Source of the DNA: Flavobacterium segetis
Lineage (GTDB): Bacteria; Bacteroidota; Bacteroidia; Flavobacteriales; Flavobacteriaceae
Assembly: GCF_900129575.1 (NCBI RefSeq)
Contig: NZ_FQWE01000002.1
Span: forward strand, 62,001 to 126,000
Length of the DNA stretch: 64,000 nucleotides
Direction of reading: 5' to 3'
Part shown: in pieces, positions 1 through 9,306 of the stretch
How the letters are laid out: each line of letters begins with the position of its first letter
How positions within the stretch are numbered: position 1 is the stretch's first letter
The notes under the pieces: model-generated
What the model was told of the DNA's origin: nothing
The model's database searches: none
What the model saw: the letters and a program-made list of their open reading frames with translations, nothing else
Translations under genes and position numbers: made by a program

Positions 1-56
1 CCTAGCACAATGGTACTAGTATACAAGATGCTTTTAATAATATTAATTCTTTTCAT
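1..56 (-). CDS. SusD/RagB family outer-membrane lipoprotein, N-terminal fragment
   Basis: Only the first 18 codons lie in the window. An ATG begins 11 bp after the SusC stop codon and opens with MKRINIIKSILYTSTIVL, a basic start followed by a hydrophobic stretch, as expected for a lipoprotein signal. SusD-like glycan-binding lipoproteins almost always follow susC directly in Bacteroidota. The identification rests on position and the signal-like start; no SusD domain sequence is visible. Confidence 0.65.
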   Translation of the reverse strand, partial: MKRINIIKSILYTSTIVL

Positions 57-67
57 TGTTTTTTTTG

Positions 68-3037
68 TTAAAATGTTACGTTAAGTCCAAGTGATACACT
101 TTTATCTCTAGGATAAGACAAATACTCCATTCCTGCTGAAGGCACACCGTTTAATGATTTATCAGTATCGACCTCTGGATCAGAACCTGAATAACTTGTA
201 ATTATAAATAAATTAGAAGCATTTACAAAGAAACGAGCTGATTTAATTCCGAATTTCTCCAATGAATTTACAGTATAACCAAACGTTAAGTTACCCATTC
301 TTAAAAAATCTCCTTTTTCTAAATACTTAGTAGAAGGTGAATTTGGATCTGTTGCTGATTGAGGAGATGTTGCAGCTTCTAAAGTTGTATTTCTACCTCC
401 AAGGAACGCTGATTTAAAAAAATAAGCATTAGTTGTGTTATTATAAATATAATGACCAAAAGCGCCATAAAATGAAGCACTCGCATCAAACCCTTTATAA
501 GCTAAACTTGTAGTGAAACCTACATTAATTTTCGGTAAAGGCTGTTTGTCCAATAACTTTTTAGCAGCTCCACCTAAACTCGCATCGTTTCCATCTGCAT
601 CTGCATAAATCGAATTTCCATCTACATCATAGCCTCTCCACTCATACAAAAAGTAGGTATAAGCAGGAAGATTATTTGTAATTACCTGAGCATAAGCATC
701 CGTTAATCCCTGACCGTTTAATCCTCCTGTGGCAACAAAACCAGTAAAGTTTCTTACTTCATTATTTAAGAAAGAAGCATTTGCAGAGATGTCCCAAGTT
801 AAATCTTTAGTATCGATAACTTTATAGTTCAACGAAACTTCCACTCCTTTATTGATTAAATTTCCAGGTAAATTTTTAAAACGAGGAGATGGCGCTCCGG
901 GCTGCGTCGCCGCTGCCGGGATAGGAAAAATTAAATCCTTAGTATCTCTTTGAAAGTAATCAACTGATCCGGATAACTTATTATTAATTAATTCAAAATC
1001 AGCACCAACTCCATATGATTTAGTTGTTTCCCATTTCAAATCAGCGTTCGAGTTTGTATCAACATTCAAGTTGCCATTATTACCGTAAGAGGCTCTAGCA
1101 ATTGCAGAGTTTGGAGCAAATTCTTGATTTCCTGTAATACCGTAATTTGCTCTAATTTTAAAAGTATTTAAAAGACCCTCTTTATCCTCTATAAATTTAT
1201 ATCCCAAACCTACAGAAGGGAAATAATCATATTTATTATTTACTCCTAATTTTGTTGAGCCATCAGCTCTTAGGGTAGCAGTAAGTAGCAATTTTTTAAA
1301 TATGGTAGCATTGATCCTACCAAAATAAGATTGTAATTCAACTCTATTTCTATAGGATGAAACTCTATATTCTCTTTGAAGACCTCCCTCAATATTATCA
1401 ATCAAATTTACCTGGTTTATATTATAACCTTTCCCACTTGAAAAATTTCCGTCAGCATTATAATCATAGTAAGAATATCCAACTAATGCATCTAAATTTA
1501 AATTATCTCCAAAATCATTATTATAATTAAGTGTATGCTCAAAAGTCTTATTAAATTTATTTTGATTATTGATAAAAGCTGATCCATATTTTACCTCTTG
1601 AGTATCAGGATCAGTTCCTCTAAAGGCATCTCCTGAAATTATCATTGTCGGTAATAGTTGGCTTTTTCTACTAGAGGTTGAACTTTCAATACCAAGTAAA
1701 AACTGGTACTTCAGTTTACTAGTAATTTTCCATGTTGTATTAATACTGCCTAATAATTTATTCGTGTTAGTATAATCGTTATAAGATTCTAATAATTGAA
1801 CTGGATTTAAATAATCATCTCCAACTACGTTAAAAGAGCCATTTGAATTTCTTATAGGAGAGGTAGGGTTCCAATATAAAGCAGTACCAATTACATTACC
1901 AATAAAACCAGCGTTATTTGACAATAATGTTGCTTGATCTTTTAATGATGCGTAAATAATTCTTGATTCAACTTTAACAGCGCCTCCAAAAAAGTCATTT
2001 GAATTGTAAAACGAAGCAGTATACCTGTCCAAACCAGTATTTCTTACGATACCGTCAGTATTAGAGGCTCCAAAAGATACTCGAGTATTAGAATTTTCCG
2101 TAGATTTTGTGAAAGACAAATCATGATTCATAACAAATCCGTTTCTCAATACGGCATCCTTCCAGTTGTAAGATCTTGATCCAAGATCAGTGCCTCCCGC
2201 AGCGGCAAACTGGTCTCCATTCATTACGTCTAGTTTACCAGATAATTTACTAAACTGGAATGAAGTACTATACGTTAATTGCGGTACGTTAGACTTCCCC
2301 TTTTTTGTGGTGATTACAATAACTCCGTTGGCACCACGAGATCCATAAATTGCCGTTGAAGAAGCATCCTTTAATACTGAAATACTTTCAATATCATTTT
2401 GATTAACAAAATTTAAAGGATTCCTTGAAGATGAGCTTCCAAGTAATTCTGCTCCTCCTGCTGATACATTTCCTCCATCTAACGGCACACCATCAACAAC
2501 AATAAGTGGCCCATTACCAGAGCGAATAGATGAATTTCCGCGAACTCTAATAGCTACACCTGCACCGGGTTCACCACTTGATTGTGTAACTTGAACACCA
2601 GCAACTTTACCTCTTAACAATTGAGCTGGTGAGGGGGCTGCCACGTTGTCAAAATCTTTAGATCCAATTTGATCAACCGCACCAGTAGCATCTTTTTTTC
2701 TAACACTACCGTAACCTATAACTACAACTTCTTTTAATTCAGCTGAATCTTCTTTTAAAGCTACGTTTATAGTATTTCTTCCTGCTACGTCTACCTCTTG
2801 CGTTTTAAGACCTATGTAACTAAATATTAAAACGGCATTTGCACCCACATTTCTGATGGTGAATTTTCCATCGAAATCGGTTTGCGCACCGTTTGTCGTT
2901 CCTTTAACTAAGATAGACGCACCTGGCAATGGCCCACTTCCATCAGATACTGTACCAGACACATCTTGAGAATACGCCACACTTGTACAGAGCATCAATA
3001 GGAATGCCACTAAGGATTTTATTAAAATATTTTTCAT
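68..3037 (-). CDS. SusC/RagA family TonB-linked outer-membrane transporter
   Basis: 989 residues. A signal peptide ends near residue 23 (VAYSQ). It is followed by a carboxypeptidase-regulatory-like domain at about 25-95 (GTVSDGSGPLPGASILVKG) and a TonB plug at about 115-245 with the family motif KDASSTAIYGSRGANGV. The rest is the 22-strand barrel, ending in the terminal Phe typical of outer-membrane barrels. SusC proteins import oligosaccharides across the outer membrane with a SusD lid, whose gene starts 11 bp downstream. The GH65 gene upstream and the shared operator suggest an alpha-glucoside substrate, which is inference. Length and domain order are normal for the family. Confidence 0.95.
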   Translation of the reverse strand: MKNILIKSLVAFLLMLCTSVAYSQDVSGTVSDGSGPLPGASILVKGTTNGAQTDFDGKFTIRNVGANAVLIFSYIGLKTQEVDVAGRNTINVALKEDSAELKEVVVIGYGSVRKKDATGAVDQIGSKDFDNVAAPSPAQLLRGKVAGVQVTQSSGEPGAGVAIRVRGNSSIRSGNGPLIVVDGVPLDGGNVSAGGAELLGSSSSRNPLNFVNQNDIESISVLKDASSTAIYGSRGANGVIVITTKKGKSNVPQLTYSTSFQFSKLSGKLDVMNGDQFAAAGGTDLGSRSYNWKDAVLRNGFVMNHDLSFTKSTENSNTRVSFGASNTDGIVRNTGLDRYTASFYNSNDFFGGAVKVESRIIYASLKDQATLLSNNAGFIGNVIGTALYWNPTSPIRNSNGSFNVVGDDYLNPVQLLESYNDYTNTNKLLGSINTTWKITSKLKYQFLLGIESSTSSRKSQLLPTMIISGDAFRGTDPDTQEVKYGSAFINNQNKFNKTFEHTLNYNNDFGDNLNLDALVGYSYYDYNADGNFSSGKGYNINQVNLIDNIEGGLQREYRVSSYRNRVELQSYFGRINATIFKKLLLTATLRADGSTKLGVNNKYDYFPSVGLGYKFIEDKEGLLNTFKIRANYGITGNQEFAPNSAIARASYGNNGNLNVDTNSNADLKWETTKSYGVGADFELINNKLSGSVDYFQRDTKDLIFPIPAAATQPGAPSPRFKNLPGNLINKGVEVSLNYKVIDTKDLTWDISANASFLNNEVRNFTGFVATGGLNGQGLTDAYAQVITNNLPAYTYFLYEWRGYDVDGNSIYADADGNDASLGGAAKKLLDKQPLPKINVGFTTSLAYKGFDASASFYGAFGHYIYNNTTNAYFFKSAFLGGRNTTLEAATSPQSATDPNSPSTKYLEKGDFLRMGNLTFGYTVNSLEKFGIKSARFFVNASNLFIITSYSGSDPEVDTDKSLNGVPSAGMEYLSYPRDKSVSLGLNVTF

Positions 3038-3096
3038 ACGTAGTAAATAAGTTGGTTAATAATTTTTTTTAATATTGGTTTGTTTACTTCTAATAT

Positions 3097-3104
3097 CAAA
3101 CATA
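3097..3104 (-). promoter_or_regulatory. Predicted -7 box of the susC promoter
   Basis: Read on the minus strand this is TATGTTTG, a match to the Bacteroidota -7 consensus TAnnTTTG, about 60 bp upstream of the susC start. No clear TTTG at -33 is present, which fits a regulated promoter. The same 8-mer precedes the GH65 gene at a matching distance from its operator. Confidence 0.6.
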
Positions 3105-3145
3105 AGGATAATATTAAGATAAATTTAGCATTTCATTAAACTATA

Positions 3146-3175
3146 ACGTTTTCGCAACACCGAAAACGTTTTCGA
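3146..3175. promoter_or_regulatory. LacI-type operator (perfect palindrome plus adjacent partial copy)
   Basis: CGAAAACGTTTTCG at 3162-3175 is a perfect 14-bp palindrome with a central CG, the usual form of LacI-family operators. AACGTTTTCG at 3146-3155 is a partial second copy 16 bp away. The centre of the palindrome is 68 bp upstream of the centre of the susC -7 box. The likely binder is the LacI protein encoded at 7254-8285, by proximity. Confidence 0.7.
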
Positions 3176-3768
3176 TTTAAGTATTAAAACTTTAAAAAAT
3201 TATAATAAAAATTACATTAGCTACAAAAAAGTATTTAAAATTATAATAATACTCAAGTAAAATCTTTATTTAAGCTTTCGACATTACTATAACAAAGATT
3301 AGTACTAATATTTTTTTAAAATGATAAACATCTTCTCTTTTTACAACTTATATTGTTGTACATGCAGTTGAGAATCTAGTTAAAACTTTAAATATTCGCA
3401 GATAATAATAAATGATAAAATTGAAAATTGAATAAAAAACAACTGTATAAAAACTGAAAGAATAAGTAAAATTTTGATGAGTTAAAACTTGTAATTTTTA
3501 CAACTTTTTTGAACAAGATGTCGAATTGAATACCCTTTTTAAATATGTTGCTTCACCTGCACATTATATCATATTACGAATTTTTATGCGTATCATCAAC
3601 TTCAAATTATTTAAAAAAAAGTAATTTGCCAATTTGGGAGAATATATTACGCGAAATAAAATGAATGAAAAACTAGGCTAATTCATAAGAAAACGAGTTT
3701 AATTATTGTACTAAACCTGATTATAAATCACACAAAACGCAATCTAAAATAAATGAATCGTTTAATAA
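3176..3768. other. Noncoding stretch between the susC operator and the GH65 stop
   Basis: About 590 bp of very AT-rich DNA with no convincing reading frame, RNA gene or terminator hairpin. I see no remnant of a gene here. Confidence 0.5.
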
Positions 3769-5775
3769 TTATTTTATTTCAATTGTCTTATTATCAACAC
3801 CAATTCCGATAATTTTTAAAGATTTCCATTGTTTTGGAAGCAATCCTTTGTTATATTTTAGTCCTGTATCTGTTAGTTCAACACCGCCAAAACCATAAAT
3901 AACTGCTTGTAACATGGCGCCTGCACCAGTTGCAAAATAGGGATTATTACTATTTGCTGATTCTGAAAATACTCCAAATGGAGGACGACTATTAGGCAAG
4001 TACGCTTTTACAAAATAATCATAAGCTTTCTCTCTATTGCCTAAACGGGCATATAAGACAGATAGAACTCCCGATGCCATTGCAGGACCGTCTTTTTTAT
4101 CGATTTTTTCTGCATAGTATTCAAGATCTCTCTCAATTTGTCCTTTATCGGTAATTACATTCAATGGATAAGCTAACAAATTCACATCTGCCTGTTTTAT
4201 CATTTGTCCCTCGTATCCTTTATAATTTTGCGTAATACCATTTTTAGTATGAATTAACAATTTGTTACTTATGGTAATCCACTTTTGATTGATTGGCTCA
4301 TTTAATATTTTGGCGGCTTTTATAGTGTTTTTTAAAGATTCAATTGCAGATGCGTTTGTAAAAGCATTATCATCCACGTGTTGAGCGTACTCATCAGCGC
4401 CTACAACGTTTAAGATTGAGAAACTACCATCTTGGTTTTCAACAACACGACTTACCCAAAAATCAGCTGTTTCTTTGAGTACTGCCCACTCTTTTCTTAA
4501 CCAACCCTTATCCTGTGTGTATGCATAATAATTCCAGAATGCTATCGAAACATCAGCTGTAATATGCTGTTCATAAATGCCAGTTAATGCCCACGTTGGT
4601 GTAGCTTCTTCACCTGTATCATCTGATTCCCACGGATACATAGCTCCTTTGTAGCCATAAATAAAAGCTTTTTGTTTTGCTTTTTGTAAGCGGTCTGAAC
4701 GATAATCTAAACATGATTTTGCCATCTCAGGTTGCATGGCCAAAAGTGTTGGATACATCCATAGTTCAGTGTCCCAAAATATATGACCGTTATACCCTTG
4801 TGAGGACAATCCCATAGGTGCAATGCTTTGTCTAGTGTCTGGTCGAATAAAGGAATATAAATTATATAACGCAAAACGCACACGTTGCTGCGCATCTAAA
4901 TCACCTTTAATTTGGATATCTCCAGTGTTCCATAACTCTGCCCAAGCTTGTTTATGTCTATTTAAAAGTTTGTCAATTCCCTCTTGTAAAGCATATATCG
5001 GTTGTCTCTCCGATTCATTTAAAGGATCAGTAACATCCTTAGAAGTACAAATTCCTCCAGCTATAGCAAAACGATATTTTTTTCCCTTTTTCAATTTTTT
5101 TGTAAAACCAACTTCATTATTAGTTTGCTTTAAAGCCACATAATCTCCATCAAAAAGAAATGTAGTTGACGCGGCAACTGTGTATTTACCCGTTAAAGTT
5201 TTAGCGACAGTACCAAAAACTGGCATTAAATATTGGTTGTCTTTTAGTACACGAAACTGACTTTTAGCCTCTTTTAATTCGTCAGGAACTGTCATGTAAT
5301 TATTAGCACTGATCTCTATATCTTTAGATGGAATGATTTCGACTATTGCCATTGCTGAAAATGGTATCGCTCTGTTAGCTAAAATTGTGTAATTAATAGT
5401 CGCTAAATCTTTAAATGAAAATAAAGTGGTGCTTGTTCCCTCTTTCATTGAGACAACTTGAGACCAATTACTAATATTATCTGATTTAATATCTTGATTA
5501 TTAATAGTCAAACGTAGATTTAAAAATTCTATCCCGCGCACAACTCTACTGATACCATTTTCAGGGCTTCCATCATATACACCATTCAAAATAATTTCTT
5601 TTGTTTTTAGCGGTGTATCATCTGTAACAATTCCTATTTGGCCGTTTGCCATAGATACTCCATAATAATTTTCTCTTGAAGTGGCTAATAAATGCCACTC
5701 GTCTGACTTAGTTTGACTAAAAACTAAAGGGCCAATTAAAAGAAAGAAAAATAAATATTTATACGTTGATATCAT
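3769..5775 (-). CDS. Secreted glycoside hydrolase family 65 enzyme
   Basis: 668 residues from the ATG at 5775. This start is preferred because it opens directly into a signal peptide (MISTYKYLFFFLLIGPLVFS). The upstream in-frame ATG at 5808 lies inside the predicted -7 promoter box. The fold follows GH65 order: N-terminal beta-sandwich, then an (alpha/alpha)6 barrel with FWDTELWMYPTLL and the catalytic segment GADEYAQHVDDNAFTN, whose Glu is residue 462. Family members are phosphorylases or hydrolases of maltose, trehalose, kojibiose and related alpha-glucosides. Glu605 (FSESANSNNPYF) lies 143 residues downstream, where I recall the base of a Flavobacterium kojibiose hydrolase. Hydrolysis is therefore more likely than phosphorolysis, as inference. 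The protein is probably periplasmic and works with the adjacent SusC/D. Confidence 0.9.
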   Translation of the reverse strand: MISTYKYLFFFLLIGPLVFSQTKSDEWHLLATSRENYYGVSMANGQIGIVTDDTPLKTKEIILNGVYDGSPENGISRVVRGIEFLNLRLTINNQDIKSDNISNWSQVVSMKEGTSTTLFSFKDLATINYTILANRAIPFSAMAIVEIIPSKDIEISANNYMTVPDELKEAKSQFRVLKDNQYLMPVFGTVAKTLTGKYTVAASTTFLFDGDYVALKQTNNEVGFTKKLKKGKKYRFAIAGGICTSKDVTDPLNESERQPIYALQEGIDKLLNRHKQAWAELWNTGDIQIKGDLDAQQRVRFALYNLYSFIRPDTRQSIAPMGLSSQGYNGHIFWDTELWMYPTLLAMQPEMAKSCLDYRSDRLQKAKQKAFIYGYKGAMYPWESDDTGEEATPTWALTGIYEQHITADVSIAFWNYYAYTQDKGWLRKEWAVLKETADFWVSRVVENQDGSFSILNVVGADEYAQHVDDNAFTNASAIESLKNTIKAAKILNEPINQKWITISNKLLIHTKNGITQNYKGYEGQMIKQADVNLLAYPLNVITDKGQIERDLEYYAEKIDKKDGPAMASGVLSVLYARLGNREKAYDYFVKAYLPNSRPPFGVFSESANSNNPYFATGAGAMLQAVIYGFGGVELTDTGLKYNKGLLPKQWKSLKIIGIGVDNKTIEIK

Positions 5776-5801
5776 AATTGGATTATTTAATTTATTAAAT
5801 T

Positions 5802-5809
5802 CAAACATA
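5802..5809 (-). promoter_or_regulatory. Predicted -7 box of the GH65 promoter
   Basis: Minus-strand TATGTTTG, identical to the susC -7 box, about 27 bp upstream of the ATG at 5775. It overlaps the upstream in-frame ATG at 5808, which therefore probably lies outside the transcript. Confidence 0.6.
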
Positions 5810-5862
5810 AATAATATAATCTGTAAAAAACTTGTTGCACATCTATATCACTATTATTATAT

Positions 5863-5880
5863 CTCGAAAACGTTTTCGAG
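5863..5880. promoter_or_regulatory. LacI-type operator upstream of the GH65 gene
   Basis: CTCGAAAACGTTTTCGAG is a perfect 18-bp palindrome containing the same 14-bp core as the susC operator. Its centre is 66 bp upstream of the centre of the -7 box, close to the 68 bp seen at susC. Confidence 0.75.
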
Positions 5881-6048
5881 CATTTATGATTTGAATAAAA
5901 AATCTTTACATTGCTGAAAAAATAAAATAATTCGTGAAAATTGCTTTTAATTGAGAATTTATTTAATCAGCTTTCTACATGTTAAAGTACAGTCCATAAA
6001 TTGTAAATTCGTTTTTGAGATATTTCCAAATTTTGCTATTATTGTTTA

Positions 6049-7000
6049 GAAAATAATACCAACAATCCAACTCTTAAAGAAATTGCAGCTCACCTAGGAG
6101 TTTCAACAACAACCATCTTAAAGGTTTTAAAAGGATATGGTGACGTAGGCCCTCTAACAAAAGTAGCAGTTATGAATATAGCTAAGAAATTGACTTATTC
6201 TCCTAACAATTTTAAAGTAAATTTAAGAGCAAAAGAGTCAAAAACCATAAGATTAATAATTCCAGTGCTTGCGCACTACTTTACCTAAAATATAATAAAA
6301 GGAGAACTAACTGCAGCAGAGAAAAGAGATTATTTAGTTCTAATTTTACAGTAAAATAAAAAATTTGAATTCGAAAAAAACAAATTGAATTATTAATAAA
6401 TAAAAGAATAGACGGAATATTGATGTCTTTTTCCAATAAATTAAACAATTAGACACTTAAATCCCATAATTTTACAAGGTGTACCATTAGTTCTATTTGA
6501 CAAAATTGCAAAACTAATAAATTGTTCTAAAGCGAATTGTAATGACAAAAAAGCAGCTTCCGATACAATTTGCTGTATAATAATAAAGTTCACAAAAAAA
6601 TTGCCCATTATTGAAGTTCCTGTCTGCATCTCAATGCAATTGATCAATTTTTAGGATGTAAAAAAGCGCTAGAGGACAATAACCTTCAATATGATTCATT
6701 CATGTTTATTTGTGATCATAATGCCAATTTTCGAGATGGCTATGAGAACGCTAAAAAAGTAACTGCTAAACATCCTGAGATAGATGCAATTTTTGCCGTC
6801 AAGGATTTAGTAACGATCTGAATTATTAAGTATAGTAATAAAACTAGAATTTTATACCTTACCAAATTATAGTTTTAGGATTTACCAATAGGTTTACGTC
6901 AAGCATGGTAGGTCCTAAACTTTCAATAATTAATGAACTTGGGTGTGAAATAGATAAAAAAGCAGCTACATTTTTTTTGATAATATAAATTTAAAACGAC
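6049..7000 (+). pseudogene. Decayed LacI-family transcriptional regulator
   Basis: Translation shows a broken paralogue of the intact regulator next door. The frame beginning near 6058 reads TLKEIAAHLGVSTTTILKVL, then KVNLRAKESKTIRLIIPVL, and stops at 6286-6288. After that the match continues through further stops and frame changes: LLINKRIDGILMSFSN near 6390, VPLVLFDKIAKL near 6480, and GCKKALEDNNLQYDS followed by HPEIDAIFAVKDL at about 6655-6815. No start codon is visible in frame before the helix-turn-helix. Synteny with all parts of the intact gene, in order, makes an old tandem duplication or related import followed by decay the best reading. Confidence 0.88.
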
Positions 7001-7253
7001 ACTATTGACTAGCGGTTTTTAATTTAATTAGAAACTCACATTCACAAACGAGAGTTATCGTACATATTTGAAGTTTTATAGCTTGGAATGAAAATATTAC
7101 CTTTAAAATAAAATTAATTTACAATGAATATTATCTAAATAAATTAAAATCAATATTTTCGTCAAGTCGTTAGAAGAAAATTGTTTACGCACTTCACTAA
7201 CAATTAAACAAAGATTTACTAATTTTCAACATTTAACTGCATATAATTGATTT

Positions 7254-8285
7254 ATGAAAGACATCACTCTCAAAGAAATTGCATTTCAATTAGGTATTTC
7301 TATTACAACAGTTTCAAAAGCACTTAAGGATTATCCAGATGTAAGCCCGCAAACAAGGAACGCTGTAAAAAAGCTTGCCCAAGAATTACATTATACACCC
7401 AACAGTTTTGCAGTAAATTTGCGAACCAAAGAATCAAAAACAATTGGATTAATCGTACCTGAACTGGTTCATCATTTTTTTTCAAATGTCGTTAATGCAA
7501 TAATCAATGAGGCAGAAAAAAATGGATATTTAGTAATAATTTTACAATCTAATGAGAGTTTAGCTTTAGAAAAAAAACAAGTGGAACTGCTTATCAATAA
7601 AAGAGTTGATGGAATAATAATGTCGCTTTCTAACGACTCTAATAATGACGATCACATAAAAGGTATTTGTGCAAGAAATATCCCGTTTGTAATGTTTGAT
7701 AAGATTTCAAAATTATCTACCTGTTCCAAAGTTGTCATTAATGATCAAAAAGCAGCTTTCAATGCCGTCCAGCATTTAATTGACATGGGTTGCAAAAAAA
7801 TAGCGCATATTAGAGGACCAGCAAATCCACAAAATTCAGTAGATCGCTTTATCGGTTTTAAAAAAGCACTTGAAAAAAATAATATTGTTTTTGATCCATC
7901 TTTAGTTTACACATGCGAAAATGTAAGTTTTGAAGAAGGGAAACACTTTGCTGAGCAAATTATTAATGACCATAAAGACATTGATGGCATTTTTGCAATT
8001 ACTGATTTAGTTGCTGTTGGCGTTTTAGCATACCTTAATGAAAAAGAAATAAAGATCCCAGCTCAAATAGCTGTAATTGGATTTAGCAATTGGTTTATGT
8101 CTCAAGTACTTTCTCCAAAATTAAGTACAGTTGATCAACCTAGTCGAGAAATGGGAATTGAATCATTTAATTTATTGCTGGAAGAAATGAACTGTCACAA
8201 GGAGGGAAAAATATTTAAACCAAGAACGATAGAGCTAAAAACAAGTGTAATTATAAGAGATTCGACCATGAAAATAGTGATTTAG
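7254..8285 (+). CDS. LacI-family transcriptional regulator
   Basis: 343 residues. The N-terminal helix-turn-helix (LKEIAFQLGISITTVSKAL, residues 5-23) and hinge are followed by a periplasmic-binding-protein-like effector domain (KTIGLIVPEL, GIIMSLSN, VMFDKI, AVIGFSNW). Such proteins bind palindromes with a central CG and respond to sugars. It is the likely regulator of the GH65 and susC operators at 5863-5880 and 3162-3175, by proximity. No copy of that palindrome occurs in front of its own gene, so autoregulation through the same site is not supported. Confidence 0.92.
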   Translation: MKDITLKEIAFQLGISITTVSKALKDYPDVSPQTRNAVKKLAQELHYTPNSFAVNLRTKESKTIGLIVPELVHHFFSNVVNAIINEAEKNGYLVIILQSNESLALEKKQVELLINKRVDGIIMSLSNDSNNDDHIKGICARNIPFVMFDKISKLSTCSKVVINDQKAAFNAVQHLIDMGCKKIAHIRGPANPQNSVDRFIGFKKALEKNNIVFDPSLVYTCENVSFEEGKHFAEQIINDHKDIDGIFAITDLVAVGVLAYLNEKEIKIPAQIAVIGFSNWFMSQVLSPKLSTVDQPSREMGIESFNLLLEEMNCHKEGKIFKPRTIELKTSVIIRDSTMKIVI

Positions 8286-8293
8286 TGACGAAA

Positions 8294-9220
8294 CTATGTT
8301 AAAAAGTCGATATTTCTTTTTATACCCTGAAATTTAGCACGTTTTATTGGCGAATTTTTAAAAACAGCTTTAAACGTTTCTTCAGTTATCTCGATCCAAT
8401 CTTTTTTTGACATAGATAAAATTTCAGAATTAGCATTAAATAATGGCTCAGAGTGCGGTTTTGCAAACCTATTCCAAGGACAAACATCCTGACAAACGTC
8501 ACAACCAAAAGCCCAATCATTAAACAGTCCTTTCATCTCGACAGGAATATTTTCTTTTAGCTCTATGGTAAAATAGGAAATACATTTACTTCCATCTACC
8601 ACATAAGGGGCAACAATAGCTTGTGTAGGACATGAATCAATACATGCTGTACAACTTCCACAGTGATCCGTAACAGCATGATCGTATTCTAATTCAAGAT
8701 CAATTATAAGTTCAGCGATAAAATAAAATGAACCTACTTTTTGAGTCAGTAAATTACTATTTTTTCCTATCCATCCTAGTCCGCTTTTCGCGGCCCATGC
8801 TTTATCTAAAACTGGTGCAGAATCAACGAATGCCCTGCCAGAAACTTCACCTATAGAGGATTGAATTGAAAATAAAAATTCTTTTAATTTATCTCTGATA
8901 ACCAAATGATAATCTTCCCCAAAAGCATACTTAGATATCTTATACGAATCAACGTTCTGCAATTGATGTGGATAATAATTAAGTAATAAAGATACTACGC
9001 TTTTAGCATCTTCAACAAGCAATGTAGGGTCAAGTCGCTTGTCAAAATGATTTTCCATGTATGACATTCCACCATTTTGATTGTTATTTAACCATCTTTC
9101 CAGGCGTGGTGCTTCTTGTTCTAAAAAACCTGCTTTCGATATTCCACATGATAAAAATCCAAGGCGTTTAGCCTCAGATTTGATAAAATTAGTATGTTTT
9201 TGTTTAGAATTTATGACAAT
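8294..9220 (-). CDS. queG: Epoxyqueuosine reductase QueG, with a non-canonical start
   Basis: QueG reduces epoxyqueuosine to queuosine in tRNA wobble positions, using cobalamin and two [4Fe-4S] clusters. The cluster motifs are visible: [12 protein letters not shown] (first Cys about residue 187) and [11 protein letters not shown]. The first in-frame ATG (9067) would delete a well-preserved N-terminus: reading upstream gives [20 protein letters not shown] and [16 protein letters not shown] in the same frame. That frame opens after a stop at 9221-9223 with ATT-GTC-ATA-AAT and contains no ATG, GTG or TTG. I place the start at ATT 9220, which gives 308 residues, about the usual length in this phylum. 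Either an ATT start is used, or the ATG has been lost and translation is impaired. Confidence 0.85.
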   Translation of the reverse strand: MVINSKQKHTNFIKSEAKRLGFLSCGISKAGFLEQEAPRLERWLNNNQNGGMSYMENHFDKRLDPTLLVEDAKSVVSLLLNYYPHQLQNVDSYKISKYAFGEDYHLVIRDKLKEFLFSIQSSIGEVSGRAFVDSAPVLDKAWAAKSGLGWIGKNSNLLTQKVGSFYFIAELIIDLELEYDHAVTDHCGSCTACIDSCPTQAIVAPYVVDGSKCISYFTIELKENIPVEMKGLFNDWAFGCDVCQDVCPWNRFAKPHSEPLFNANSEILSMSKKDWIEITEETFKAVFKNSPIKRAKFQGIKRNIDFLT

Positions 9221-9306
9221 TTATAATATTGGAAATTAGCAAAAAATCCAGTTAGCTCAATTAATATAAGAGAAAACAAGTCTCTTCAATCTTAAAGATA
9301 ATCAAT

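Noticed and set aside
5776..5808. Longer N-terminus for the GH65 protein starting MFEFNKLNNP
   Set aside because: The ATG lies within the -7 promoter box, and the extension spoils a clear signal peptide beginning at 5775.
6441..6647. 68-residue minus-strand frame in the LacI remnant
   Set aside because: It is antisense to the decayed regulator, whose protein traces are on the plus strand.
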